This document shows, piece after piece, positions 9,279-17,640 of a stretch of DNA of 64,000 nt. The stretch lies in NCBI GenBank assembly GCA_900142905.1, contig FSRV01000002.1:3162001-3226000 (forward strand). The letters are read 5' to 3'. The DNA comes from Burkholderia sp. GAS332 (GTDB lineage: Bacteria > Pseudomonadota > Gammaproteobacteria > Burkholderiales > Burkholderiaceae). Within the stretch, counting starts at the first letter, position 1. The number at the start of each line of letters is the position of its first letter. A program made the position numbers and the translations under genes. The notes below the pieces were generated by a model. It saw only the letters and a list, made by a program, of their open reading frames with translations. It was not told the DNA's origin and made no database searches.

Positions 9279-9548
9279 TTAACTACCCTGATATATATCG
9301 CACGACAGGCCCACCACGCACGGTTGACCGTCTCGGGTTTTGCCGTAACCATTTCGCCCGCCCGGTTGGGCTCCATAGTCCCACGTACTGCCGCCGTCCA
9401 TCGGCATCGCCCGCTGCGATGAATTTATTGACGGCTGACTGGATGCGCCGCTAGCGACGTCTGACGGTTGCATTTCCTGAGAGTCGGCAGCGCCGGCCGC
9501 AGTGAGGAGGAATAGCACGATGGCTACAGCCGAGGGTTGCACTTTCAT
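9279..9548 (-). CDS. Small secreted protein, Cys-pair tail (paralogue 1)
   Basis: 89 residues from the ATG at 9548, preceded by AAAGG; a GTG three codons upstream is the alternative. An N-terminal signal peptide (KVQPSAVAIVLFLLTAAGAADS) leads to a Ser/Gly-rich mature chain that ends with GQPCVVGLSCDIYQGS. The pattern P-C-x5-C-[DN]-[IV]-[YF]-x-G-S recurs in the neighbouring gene, so the two are tandem paralogues. The pair of cysteines probably forms a small disulfide loop. Function unknown; location periplasmic or secreted. Confidence 0.6.
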   Translation of the reverse strand: MKVQPSAVAIVLFLLTAAGAADSQEMQPSDVASGASSQPSINSSQRAMPMDGGSTWDYGAQPGGRNGYGKTRDGQPCVVGLSCDIYQGS

Positions 9549-9591
9549 TTTCTTCACCTTTCGTCATCAACGGGTTGCGTTAGCGACACCG

Positions 9592-9840
9592 TTAGCTCCC
9601 TCCGAAAAAAACGTTGCATTGTGGATCCATCCGGCACGGTCTCGCATGTCTTGCACCGCTTTGTACCCGTGTGTCGGGCGTACCGCCGTATGCTTCCATC
9701 CCCGCACTCGGGTCAGAGGCTTGTGTTGCGGCGTTTTCTTGCGGGGCGGGTTGAACCGCTTGCGGTGTGCCTTGCGAATGCGCAACACCGGCCATGACAA
9801 ACAGCACGGCAGCGGATGCGACTATCAGTGGTGATTTCAT
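9592..9840 (-). CDS. Small secreted protein, Cys-pair tail (paralogue 2)
   Basis: 82 residues. The start at 9840 is set by AAAGGAG seven bases upstream; a longer open frame extends to 10005 but its extra residues are not signal-like. A signal peptide ending in GVAHSQG is followed by a Gln/Pro/Ala-rich linker and the tail ARPCRMDPQCNVFFGGS, matching the Cys-pair tail of the gene 43 bp downstream. Same strand and close spacing suggest co-transcription from upstream of 9840. Function unknown. Confidence 0.6.
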   Translation of the reverse strand: MKSPLIVASAAVLFVMAGVAHSQGTPQAVQPAPQENAATQASDPSAGMEAYGGTPDTRVQSGARHARPCRMDPQCNVFFGGS

Positions 9841-10209
9841 GTTGGCTCCTTTATCTACGTTGAGTTTTCCATTCATGCGATTCGTTATTTGCGTGCCCTG
9901 AGCTCGACATCCACGCGCATCGAGCGTGTCGCGCACGAGCTGCAATACAGGTGGTGATCGATTGATAAGGTTTCTCATCACGACGACCAACCGCTCCGAG
10001 TACACTCGACGAATGCCCCCTCAGCGTTGCTGTCATATTCATTCTTGGTCAGGCTGAACGCGGTCGCAACGCACATGCGTAGCGGGTGAACAGCAATCGT
10101 CGGCGAAAGATGTATCCACTGTCATCGTCCGATTCAGGTGACATGTCGGATACTCGTCTCCCGACGGCGCTCCTTCCTGAACTGTCCAGGTGCGGGGCGA
10201 GCGCACGTC

Positions 10210-10434
10210 ACTGATACATTTGTGGCTGATGGTAGGGATGGCGACCTGTTTCTCTGTCTTTATCGCAGCGTCATCACGGGCGAACTACGGTCTGATCTGG
10301 ATCTCGATGTATTGGTGGATGTCGTTTACGGGCCGATCTTCCATCGCATGTTGATGGAACACGCTCCTCTGAACGACGCCTTCATTGAGCAAGTGTTGCG
10401 GATTGCGTTGAATGGTGCACTGGTGCAGGAGTAA
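10210..10434 (+). pseudogene. TetR-family regulator remnant, C-terminal part only
   Basis: The frame ending at 10434 encodes a stretch typical of the C-terminal ligand domain of TetR regulators of the TetR_C_16 type: ITGELRSDLDLDVLVD, VYGPIFHRMLMEHAPL and DAFIEQVLRIALNG. The N-terminal helix-turn-helix domain is not found in any frame just upstream, and residues before about 10210 do not resemble the family. I read this as a decayed gene. Start coordinate is approximate. Confidence 0.6.
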
Positions 10435-10996
10435 GGGCACTGTCCTATCGGGCTTTAATTTCCGAATTCTGGCGCTACCGCTACGCCGGGCGGTCTGGCG
10501 GGCGTTTCGAATGTCGCTGACCGTCGACGCGAAGCGGCCACTGATCTTGACGGCGAGCGGTCAATGGTCAGGCGCGCGTTTGGCATCCGCTCCGACTGTC
10601 TTTATCCACTATGCGGCCGGCGTGCGCCAACCGCTAACTGTTGCCGATTCGACCGCACAGCAATGTAGAGATAATCCCGCGTGGATCATCACCCGAATCC
10701 GAAGCTCGGCGGTGTCGGAGACCACGGGCGCTTCGACCGCCGTCGTGCTGCCTGACGTGCTGGTGCCGCATGGCGCGCAAGCAGAGCGTCGGGAGGTTTA
10801 TAGCGCGGCGCTGCTATTCAGCGGCGACATAAAACGAACGCCGGTTGCAATCGGCAATTCAACGAAAAGAGGCCAGAAAAAAGGCCTGTTCGCGATGTAA
10901 ACGCACGCACATGCCCCATAGAATTTCGTTACGCACCGTCACGCGTCCGATCCTTGTCGGATCGCTTTCTCACATCGGATTTCCGGTTAATTCAGC
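10435..10996. other. Intergenic, about 560 bp
   Basis: No supported gene. A 162-codon open frame crosses it but lacks any family resemblance or ribosome site. A small AGGCC/GGCCT hairpin with an A-rich loop lies at 10870-10887. Confidence 0.4.
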
Positions 10997-11713
10997 ATGA
11001 CACGGCTTGCACGGCACTACGTCCCAGACCAACCGCAGCACATTATCTTGCAGGGGCTCACGGGGCCCGCATTCCTGGACGAAGGAGACTACCTGTACTT
11101 CCTCGCCTGCCTGGCAGACGCAGCGCGCGTCGCCGATCTGGCAGTCCACGCGTGGGTACTCATGCCTGACGCGATACAGTTCCTCGTCACGCCTTCATTC
11201 GAGTCGAGCGTGGCCATGGCGATGCAGGCGGTCAGCCGTCGTTACGTCGAGACCTTCAACCGCCGCCATGGACGCCGCGGCACAGTGTGGCGCGGCGCTT
11301 ACTGCGCAACAGTGATTGAGCCCGACCGGTATTTCCTGCTCACGAGCCAGGTCATCGATCATGCGCCGGTGCGCAACCGCCTTGTGGCAGAGCCGGGAAA
11401 CTACCCGTGGTCTAGCTACACGCATCACATCGGGCTGCGTGTCGATAGCTTCATCAAGGACCATCCACTCTACCGGACGCTCGGCGACACACCGTTCGAG
11501 CGCCACCAGGCCTACCGCGATTTGAGCGCACAGCCCCTTGACGAACTCGAGGTCAATAACCTGATGCAGTCGACGCTCAACGGCTGGGTGCTCGGCAGCG
11601 CCGCGTATTGCGAGTGGGCGGCTCAGACAGCCAACCGGCGTTTGAAGCCCCTGCTGCTGCGCGACCGCCCGCCCAAGGTTCGCACGACAGGCGCCCTCGC
11701 CCACGCGGGTTAA
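10997..11713 (+). CDS. RAYT/IS200-like transposase-family protein, catalytic residues missing
   Basis: 238 residues related to REP-associated tyrosine transposases (Y1_Tnp, Transposase_17): N-terminal MTRLARHYVPDQPQHIILQG, then VHAWVLMP, the helix AVSRRYVETFNRRHGRRGTVW, and APVRNRLV with NYPWSSYTHH. In active RAYTs the strand after MP reads NHVH (the HUH metal site); here it is DAIQ (residues 58-61), so both histidines are absent. The tyrosine of the usual YIELNPVR helix is replaced (QVIDHAPVR). Related Burkholderia proteins I recall show similar losses, so this may be a domesticated nucleic-acid-binding protein rather than a fresh mutant. No flanking terminal repeats recognised. Confidence 0.75.
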   Translation: MTRLARHYVPDQPQHIILQGLTGPAFLDEGDYLYFLACLADAARVADLAVHAWVLMPDAIQFLVTPSFESSVAMAMQAVSRRYVETFNRRHGRRGTVWRGAYCATVIEPDRYFLLTSQVIDHAPVRNRLVAEPGNYPWSSYTHHIGLRVDSFIKDHPLYRTLGDTPFERHQAYRDLSAQPLDELEVNNLMQSTLNGWVLGSAAYCEWAAQTANRRLKPLLLRDRPPKVRTTGALAHAG

Positions 11714-11968
11714 TCAAATGATTGTTCGGTCTTCATGGCACACTCCCACAAGAAGGATGGGGGTTTCATTTTCAGACGACGCTCCGGCGAAGGTTCACAA
11801 TCGTGCCGATTGTTGCCACTGGAGCATTCCCAACCGGCGTGGCTCGGCGGCTGGTCCATGCCGAAACTTGCCGGATGGGTAACGGGGCCTCTGGGCCGAT
11901 GCCGGTGCAGGTGGCTTTCGTTAGAATCTGTTTTCGATCCTTATATTTATCTATAACCGGAGACAAAC

Positions 11969-13096
11969 GTGCCAGGCTTACTTCCCGATGTCGACCGCGA
12001 GGGACTCCTCGAATATTCCGTCGTTTACACCGATCGATCAATCAATCATATGTCGCAGCTCTTTCAAGGAGTCTTGCGCGATATTTCCGATTCTCTGAAA
12101 AAGGTCTACAACGCGAAGTCGGCGGTTGTCGTCCCGGGCAGCGGGACTTTCGGCATGGAAGCCGTCGCCCGGCAGTTCGCGACGGGCAAGAAGTGTCTGG
12201 TCATCCGCAATGGCTGGTTCAGTTTCCGCTGGTCGCAGATTTTCGACATGGGCGGCATTCCATCTGAATCGATCGTGTTGAAGGCGCGTCCGGTCGAACA
12301 AGGAAGGCAGGCCGCCTATGCACCGCCACCGATCGAAGAAGTGGTCGCTGCGATCAAGGAGAACAAGCCGGATCTGGTCTTTGCACCGCATGTCGAAACG
12401 GCATCCGGGATGATGCTGCCTGACGCCTATTTGCGTGCCGTGTCCGACGCTGTTCACGCCGTCGGCGGCATGTTTGTACTGGATTGCATCGCCTCCGGTA
12501 CGATCTGGGTGGACATGCAGGCCAGCGGCATCGATGTCCTGATCAGCGCACCGCAAAAGGGATGGAGCGCGTCACCCTGCTGCGCACTGGTCATGCTCAG
12601 CCCGCTCGCCCGCGAAAGAATCGATGCAACAACCAGCACCAGTTTCGCTTGCGATCTTCGCAAGTGGCTGCAGATCATGGAAGCCTACGAGAACGGCGGG
12701 TTCGCGTACCACGCCACGATGCCCACGGACAGTCTCGCGACGCTGCGCGACGTCATGAAGGAAACCGAGGCATATGGCTTCGACAAAGTGAGAGCAGAGC
12801 AGGCTGAACTCGGCACGCGCGTTCGTTCACTCCTGGGTGCCAAGGGTTTCAAAAGCGTGGCGGCCGAAGGTTTTGAGGCTCCTGGCGTCGTGGTCTGCTA
12901 CACGGACGATGACGGCATCCGATCCGGCAAGAAATTCGCCGATGCCGGCTTGCAGATCGCGCCCGGCGTTCCCCTTCAATGCGACGAGCCTGAAGACTTC
13001 AAGACCTTCCGCGTCGGATTGTTTGGCCTGGACAAACTGCATGACGTCGAAGGCGCGGTCGCCAGGCTCGCCAAGGCGTTGGACAGTATTCTTTAG
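11969..13096 (+). CDS. Class V aminotransferase (alanine/serine-glyoxylate type)
   Basis: 375 residues starting at GTG 11969 with CGGAG upstream. PLP fold type I, class V: VVPGSGTFGMEAVARQF binds the cofactor phosphate, FVLDCIASGTIW carries the PLP-ring aspartate, and SAPQKGWSASP holds K197 as the Schiff-base lysine. The C-terminal domain ends with FRVGLFGLDKLHDVEGAV. Enzymes of this group use alanine or serine as amino donor and glyoxylate or pyruvate as acceptor. No metabolic partner is adjacent, so the physiological substrate is open. Confidence 0.85.
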   Translation: MPGLLPDVDREGLLEYSVVYTDRSINHMSQLFQGVLRDISDSLKKVYNAKSAVVVPGSGTFGMEAVARQFATGKKCLVIRNGWFSFRWSQIFDMGGIPSESIVLKARPVEQGRQAAYAPPPIEEVVAAIKENKPDLVFAPHVETASGMMLPDAYLRAVSDAVHAVGGMFVLDCIASGTIWVDMQASGIDVLISAPQKGWSASPCCALVMLSPLARERIDATTSTSFACDLRKWLQIMEAYENGGFAYHATMPTDSLATLRDVMKETEAYGFDKVRAEQAELGTRVRSLLGAKGFKSVAAEGFEAPGVVVCYTDDDGIRSGKKFADAGLQIAPGVPLQCDEPEDFKTFRVGLFGLDKLHDVEGAVARLAKALDSIL

Positions 13097-13161
13097 CGCG
13101 CTTTTCCGGTACATGTGCGGATGGCTCGCCCTCGCAACCGCGTCGGCGAACTCACACTCTT

Positions 13162-13197
13162 GACCCTTTCGGAGCGTCACGCCTTCCGAAAGCGGTC
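13162..13197. terminator. Hairpin between convergent genes
   Basis: Arms 13162-13172 and 13186-13197 pair over about ten bases (GACC and TTTCGG against CCGAAA and GGTC, with a small internal bulge) around a 13-base loop. It sits between the aminotransferase and the convergent DUF1330 gene, as expected for a bidirectional terminator. Confidence 0.5.
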
Positions 13198-13199
13198 AC

Positions 13200-13493
13200 T
13201 CACGAGTGCGTTTCGACTATGAACATCCGCGCTTGCTGAGCTTCCTGACGTTCGGCCTTGATCGGCGCATACCTCTCGGAGTTGTAGAAGGCTAGCGCTT
13301 GGGCGAGAGTCGGAAACTCAAACACGCCCGCCATAGGCAGCGGCACCTCATCCCCCTCTAGAATCTGCGCAACAGGACCGAAATGCAGAATCTGCCCGCC
13401 CGCCTCTTTTAGCGCCGCCTGAAAGCGTGGAGCGAGCGCGGCCTGCTTGGCGGAGTCGATGACGCGTAGATTGACGTGTACGTATGCGGGCAT
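13200..13493 (-). CDS. DUF1330 family protein
   Basis: 97 residues, the usual size for DUF1330, a ferredoxin-like dimeric alpha/beta fold. Visible segments: YVHVNLRVIDSAKQA at the N-terminus, then GGQILHFGP, VFEFPTLAQALAFYNSERYAPIKAERQ, which is the family's most conserved part, and FIVET at the end. The biochemical role is unknown; related small dimeric folds include monooxygenase-like proteins. It is divergent from a MarR gene across a 63-bp spacer with a perfect palindrome, which suggests the MarR protein controls it. Confidence 0.85.
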   Translation of the reverse strand: MPAYVHVNLRVIDSAKQAALAPRFQAALKEAGGQILHFGPVAQILEGDEVPLPMAGVFEFPTLAQALAFYNSERYAPIKAERQEAQQARMFIVETHS

Positions 13494-13504
13494 TGTGCCT
13501 CCAC

Positions 13505-13526
13505 TAATAATGCATATACATTATTA
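13505..13526. promoter_or_regulatory. Perfect palindrome, probable MarR operator
   Basis: Arms TAATAATG and CATTATTA with spacer CATATA, in the 63-bp gap between divergent DUF1330 and MarR starts. AT-rich palindromes of this size overlapping divergent promoters are typical MarR autoregulatory operators. Confidence 0.65.
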
Positions 13527-13556
13527 TGTGAGACTGAGATTGTCAACGAGGTAGGT

Positions 13557-14009
13557 GTGAACGGTTTAGATCCAGAATCTTTGAAGGGTGTTGAAGCGGA
13601 GTGTCCGGGCTTCCAGGCTCGTGCAACGGCGCGTGCACTCACGCGATATTACAATGCCTGCTTCAAGCCGCTCGGGCTGACGGCCGAGCAATTCAGCCTC
13701 CTGGTTGGGATCGGTGCAGCCGAGGGGGCGACGCTCGTCGACCTTGCGGATAGGGCCGGGGTCGATCCAACTACCCTCAGCCGAAACGTTCAGAATCTGG
13801 AAAGCCGAGATTTGGTCCGCGCGACAGGCGGACGTGGCCGTGCTGGAAAGCGGCTAGCGCTGACGACATCTGGGCGTCGACTCATGGTCGATGCGTTCCC
13901 GGTGTGGAAACGGGCCAAGGCGGAACTCGCCAGTCGCATGGGCGATGAAAAACTTCGTTCGGCAAGGCAGGCAATGGCGGAGCTGGCCAAGGCCGCAGAA
14001 TCCTCATGA
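13557..14009 (+). CDS. MarR family transcriptional regulator
   Basis: 150 residues from GTG 13557, chosen because GAGG lies 6-9 bases upstream; an open frame from 13476 would run through the palindrome and overlap the divergent gene's start. The winged-helix domain shows LGLTAEQFSLLVGIGAAEGATLVDLADRAGVDPTTLSRNVQNLESRDLV followed by the wing with GRAGKRLALT. Such proteins are dimeric repressors released by small aromatic ligands or oxidants. The neighbour is a divergent DUF1330 gene sharing the palindrome, so autoregulation and control of that gene are expected. Confidence 0.85.
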   Translation: MNGLDPESLKGVEAECPGFQARATARALTRYYNACFKPLGLTAEQFSLLVGIGAAEGATLVDLADRAGVDPTTLSRNVQNLESRDLVRATGGRGRAGKRLALTTSGRRLMVDAFPVWKRAKAELASRMGDEKLRSARQAMAELAKAAESS

Positions 14010-14560
14010 CCATAGTATGACCTTCGTGGGACGAAGCTCGAGATCACGTCAGAAAGGTTAGTCAACGAGAATGCGCGTATGTGCGGCGACCCGGGATTGT
14101 GCGCTGCGTTGGGCACCGTTTTTGTCCGAAATAGACGCCACCCACGACCACTATGGAGAACATTCCGCGCTTTACGGCTATGAGCGCTCTTGGCCGACTT
14201 CAGTCCTCCGTGTTTTCCGAGAGCAGTCATTCACGCAAGAAACGGGGCAATGGTGTTCGCCGCTACAGGCAACTCGACCACCTTGCAGCAAAAAATCTCC
14301 GCCGGAGACCACACGTACGAACGGTCCAACTGTCATTGCCTCAGCGAACGTTCACCGTCTAGTTGCAAGCCGATGTAGTTGTCGTACCGCCATGCTTGCT
14401 TGCCCTCCCCCAGAATTTCAAAAAAACTCTACGGGACAACCGAAAGAAGCAAGCGTAATTTTCCCCCTATGCGGTCTACCCGACTCATCGAAGCGGTCGC
14501 TCAAAATCAATCGAAGTCCGCGACGACAAGCACACATACGCCTCACTGTCGCACCCACTG
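14010..14560. other. Intergenic, about 550 bp
   Basis: No gene I can support; the open frames lack domains and credible starts. A short CTTCGT/ACGAAG hairpin at 14022-14036 just after the MarR stop may be a weak terminator. Confidence 0.4.
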
Positions 14561-16213
14561 CTATCTGGCGTCGTGCTGCAAATATTTGTGGGCAAACGCG
14601 ATCGCCATGCTGCCCTCGCCGACCGCTGAAGCGACGCGCTTGACCGGGCTCAATCTCACATCCCCACAGGCAAACACGCCAGGAACACTCGATTCGAGGA
14701 GGTAGGGATCCCGGCTATGGGACCAGCGTCCCGCCTTGACGACGTCGTCGCCGGTGAGAACATATCCGCGCACATCGCGTGCGATTTGCTCCGGCAACCA
14801 CTCGGTCTCTGCGTCGGCGCCAATGAACACGAACAATCCACCACAGTCGTGTCGACGCACCTCTGCGCTCAGCCCATCGCGTATGTCGATCGCTGTCAGA
14901 TGGGTATCGCCGTATGCGCCGACAACTTCCGATCGCAGTTGCACCGCTACGTTCGACTTCCCGCGAAGCTGCTCGACCAGATAGCGAGACATGCTCTTCT
15001 CAAGCGAATCGCCTCGCAAGACGAGCGTAACCATGCGCGCATGATTGGCAAAGTACAACGCGGCCTGGCCGGCCGAGTTTCCACCGCCGATCAGATAAAC
15101 GTTGAGGCCGTGAGTAGCGCTCGCTTCGCTGCGTGACGCGCCGTAGTAAATGCCTTTACCGATAAACCGGTCGAAGCCGTCGATCGCGAGGTGGCGCCAC
15201 GTGACGCCAGTCGCAAGAATGATCGTTCGCGCACGGATGACCTCGCCTCCGTCGAGGTGAACGTTACGCCCATCGACATCGATTCGAGCGACAGACCGTG
15301 TCACCAGAATCTCTGCACCGAGCCGCCTTGCCTGCTGCAGTGCACGGCTCGCTAGTTCGTCTCCCGACACACCGTTGGGAAAGCCGAGGTAATTCTCAAT
15401 GCGCGAGGAAGTCCCGGCTTGCCCGCCTGGCGCTTCGCGCTCCAGCACCACAGTGCGCAAACCTTCCGACGCACCATACACTGCCGCAGCGAGACCGGCC
15501 GGGCCGCCACCGATGATCATCGTGTCGTATTCGGCAAGGCGGGGCTGCGTCTGCAGACCCAGCAACCCGGCGAGTTCGCGTGTCGCCGGCCGGCAAAGCA
15601 CCGTCCCGTCGACCAACCGCAACGCCGGACAATCCTCCTCTGACGGACAGGTTCCAGGCCAGCGCGCCATCACTTCGGGCGCATCCGGTGTCATCCAGTC
15701 GTAGCTAATCTGGTTGCGGGCGAGGAACTGGCGCAACGCGGTACAAGCGGTGTCCCAGCGACTACCAATCATGGTCACGCGGGCCTTGGGCGGCTCGGCG
15801 GAGAGACCCTGCAGTCCGCCAATGCGCTCACGCGCAAGGGCGCCCATCTTGAACGCAATGTCCGGCGACGCCGCAGCAAGTACGTAGTAACGCTGAGCAT
15901 CCACGCGCATGACACGCGACGGCTCCGCGGCCCGATAGGCACCAGGAAACGGCGAACTCAGCGCGAGCGGCACTTCGCCAAAGATGGTTCCGGGCAGACG
16001 CCAGCCCAGCGTGCGCTCGATACCGTCGAACGTCTTGATGACTTCCATCTTGCCGGACACAACGGCGTACAGTGCACGCTCTCCACCTTCATGGACCGCG
16101 AACTCACCCGCGCACAGATGCAGGTCTGCGCACGTGTGCGCGAGATGTTCCAGTTCGTTGTCGGGGAGTGTTGAGAACAGTGGAATTGCCCGGATGTCGT
16201 CGATTGTCAGCAT
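14561..16213 (-). CDS. Thioredoxin-reductase-like flavoprotein with N-terminal cyclic-nucleotide-binding domain
   Basis: 550 residues from the ATG at 16213 (reading MLTIDDIRAIPLFSTLP); an upstream extension is not domain-like. Residues 1-130 form a cNMP-binding domain (IFGEVPL, then PSRVMRVDAQ). Residues ~150-240 are a thioredoxin-like spacer (IGSRWDTACTALRQFL). From about 245 comes a thioredoxin-reductase fold: FAD-binding IIGGGPAGLAAAVYGASEG, GGQAGTSSRIENYLGFP, a second dinucleotide site VYLIGGGNSAGQAALYF, and PGVFACGDVR near the end. The redox CxxC of true thioredoxin reductases is absent; the equivalent stretch reads YYGASRSEA. It is thus an NAD(P)H-dependent flavoprotein with unknown electron acceptor, perhaps nucleotide-gated. 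Confidence 0.8.
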   Translation of the reverse strand: MLTIDDIRAIPLFSTLPDNELEHLAHTCADLHLCAGEFAVHEGGERALYAVVSGKMEVIKTFDGIERTLGWRLPGTIFGEVPLALSSPFPGAYRAAEPSRVMRVDAQRYYVLAAASPDIAFKMGALARERIGGLQGLSAEPPKARVTMIGSRWDTACTALRQFLARNQISYDWMTPDAPEVMARWPGTCPSEEDCPALRLVDGTVLCRPATRELAGLLGLQTQPRLAEYDTMIIGGGPAGLAAAVYGASEGLRTVVLEREAPGGQAGTSSRIENYLGFPNGVSGDELASRALQQARRLGAEILVTRSVARIDVDGRNVHLDGGEVIRARTIILATGVTWRHLAIDGFDRFIGKGIYYGASRSEASATHGLNVYLIGGGNSAGQAALYFANHARMVTLVLRGDSLEKSMSRYLVEQLRGKSNVAVQLRSEVVGAYGDTHLTAIDIRDGLSAEVRRHDCGGLFVFIGADAETEWLPEQIARDVRGYVLTGDDVVKAGRWSHSRDPYLLESSVPGVFACGDVRLSPVKRVASAVGEGSMAIAFAHKYLQHDAR

Positions 16214-16678
16214 GGCTTCGTCCAAACAGGCAAGTGAGGTGAAGCTCAGTCCACTTGGTTTCGCGTCGCCCGCCTGGCCAAAAGAACATGCGCGAGCAGA
16301 CGGTTCAGCCCCTTGCGTTCGATTCGATGCGGGCACAATGCCGTTAGTCTTCCCGCACCGAATGCACCCATACCGCTCGAATAGTTACGCGAACGCATAT
16401 CACAGCTGCGCGATAGACAGCAGGCAGACCGAACCAGTATATGACTTTCGGATGCGAATGTTTATTCGCTGGAGCCCGTTCCCCGCTCTAAGCGCGGCGA
16501 TAACCTCATCGCAATCGGCTTCATTTACCTACTTCTCGAACGCCGAGAACGCCGCATCGGCCTGGTTGTCGAGTAAAAATTCCTATTTTCGGCCGAACAT
16601 TGATTCACTCTGTCATTAGCGATACCCTTAAATCGTTTGTGATCGTCGAATGCTGGTCAACCCGGAGGCAACCGTTTC
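16214..16678. other. Intergenic, about 465 bp
   Basis: Divergent spacer between the flavoprotein and the RNase-like lipoprotein. It presumably holds both promoters. No repeat or additional gene seen. Confidence 0.4.
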
Positions 16679-17128
16679 GTGAAGCGAGCGTGGGCTTTCT
16701 CCTGCATCGTCGCCTTGAGCGCGATCCTCGGCGGATGCGGTAAGGACGGATCGCGAAATGCGACTCAGGAATCGGGTGCATCCTCGAGTCAGGCGCAGCT
16801 TGCGCCGGCCGCGAGCGGCACACCCGCCGCATCGGGCGCGCTGGCCACCGTCACTAAGGCGCAGTTGCCGGGGGAAACAGCCGACACACTGCGTCTGATC
16901 AAAGCGGGCGGCCCTTTCCCTTTTGGCGAGGACGGTGTCTTATTCCGCAATAGCGCGGGTTTGCTGCCGCAGCATCCGCGCGGCTATTACCACGCATACA
17001 CCGTTCGCACGCCTGGCTCGGCGGATCGCGGGCTGCGCCGCATCGTATGTGGTGGACCGCGCAGGCAAACCGGCGACTGCTATTACACTGACGATTACTA
17101 CGCCAGCTTCAAACGCATTGCAGAATAA
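16679..17128 (+). CDS. Barnase/RNase Sa-like lipoprotein, catalytic residues replaced
   Basis: 149 residues from GTG 16679, preceded by GGAGG. The signal peptide ends in a lipobox (ILGGC, Cys20), so a lipoprotein is expected. After a Ser/Ala/Pro-rich linker, residues 60-149 match the guanyl-specific ribonuclease N1/T1/Sa fold: LPGETADTLRLIKAGGPFPF, DGVLFRN, RGYYHAYTV, RGLRRIVCGG and CYYTDDYYASFKRI. In RNase Sa the general base is Glu54 in HEYTV and the general acid is His85 in DHYATF. Here they are Ala106 and Tyr140, while the two arginines (R117, R121) remain. The fold is intact but ribonuclease activity is not expected. No barstar-like gene lies next to it. Confidence 0.75.
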   Translation: MKRAWAFSCIVALSAILGGCGKDGSRNATQESGASSSQAQLAPAASGTPAASGALATVTKAQLPGETADTLRLIKAGGPFPFGEDGVLFRNSAGLLPQHPRGYYHAYTVRTPGSADRGLRRIVCGGPRRQTGDCYYTDDYYASFKRIAE

Positions 17129-17220
17129 ACAGACCCGGGTACATCGCGCCACAAGTCTCGTGAAGCGATGGAGGATGGTGCGGGAAAGACGCCGCGCATC
17201 AACAACCATGCCACCTGAAC

Positions 17221-17640
17221 TCAGCGCAGACTTCTAACCTGGCTCGGCGTGACATCTCCGGCAAATCGATTGCCGAAATGGGTTCTCGTGTAGTTGACGA
17301 CAGCCGCGACCTGATCGTCATTCATCGCGTCGCCAAAGGATGGCATCGCCTTTCGGCCGTGCAGTACGTTGACGATGACGTAGGGTGCGGCTTCGACCGC
17401 CGGGTCGTCAGCGAGCGCCGGGTAGTGACCCGCGCCCTGTGCGCCCTTTCCATCCGGCATATGGCATCCCGCGCAGGTCGCGTTGTACAGCGCTTCACCG
17501 CTTTTTTCGGTGAAGCGATAGCCCGGTGAAATCGTGAAGGTGCGTGGTGCGTCCTGTGCCACGTCCTGAGCCGACACCGTGACGGCGCCCAACAGCCAGG
17601 CCATCAGCATCACGCTAAGGATCAGCGGCGCCCTATCCAT
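17221..17640 (-). CDS. Periplasmic monohaem cytochrome c
   Basis: 139 residues from the ATG at 17640. A signal peptide (LILSVMLMAWLLGAVTVSAQ) is followed by one haem-binding site, CAGCH (C56, C59, H60), and the likely axial Met in KAMPSFGD. This is the class I cytochrome c layout. Its start codon lies inside the 3' end of the amine oxidase gene (8-base overlap), so translation of the two is coupled. The clear inference is that it accepts electrons from that flavoprotein, as the cytochrome partner does for the nicotine oxidoreductase NicA2, and passes them to the respiratory chain. Confidence 0.85.
   Translation of the reverse strand: MDRAPLILSVMLMAWLLGAVTVSAQDVAQDAPRTFTISPGYRFTEKSGEALYNATCAGCHMPDGKGAQGAGHYPALADDPAVEAAPYVIVNVLHGRKAMPSFGDAMNDDQVAAVVNYTRTHFGNRFAGDVTPSQVRSLR

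Noticed and set aside
10412..10900. 162-codon plus-strand frame before the RAYT-like gene
   Set aside because: No ribosome site, no family resemblance, overlaps the end of the TetR remnant and runs through a hairpin.
14071..14643. 190-codon plus-strand frame after the MarR gene
   Set aside because: Arg/Cys/Pro-rich random-looking sequence, overlaps the 3' end of the flavoprotein gene on the other strand.
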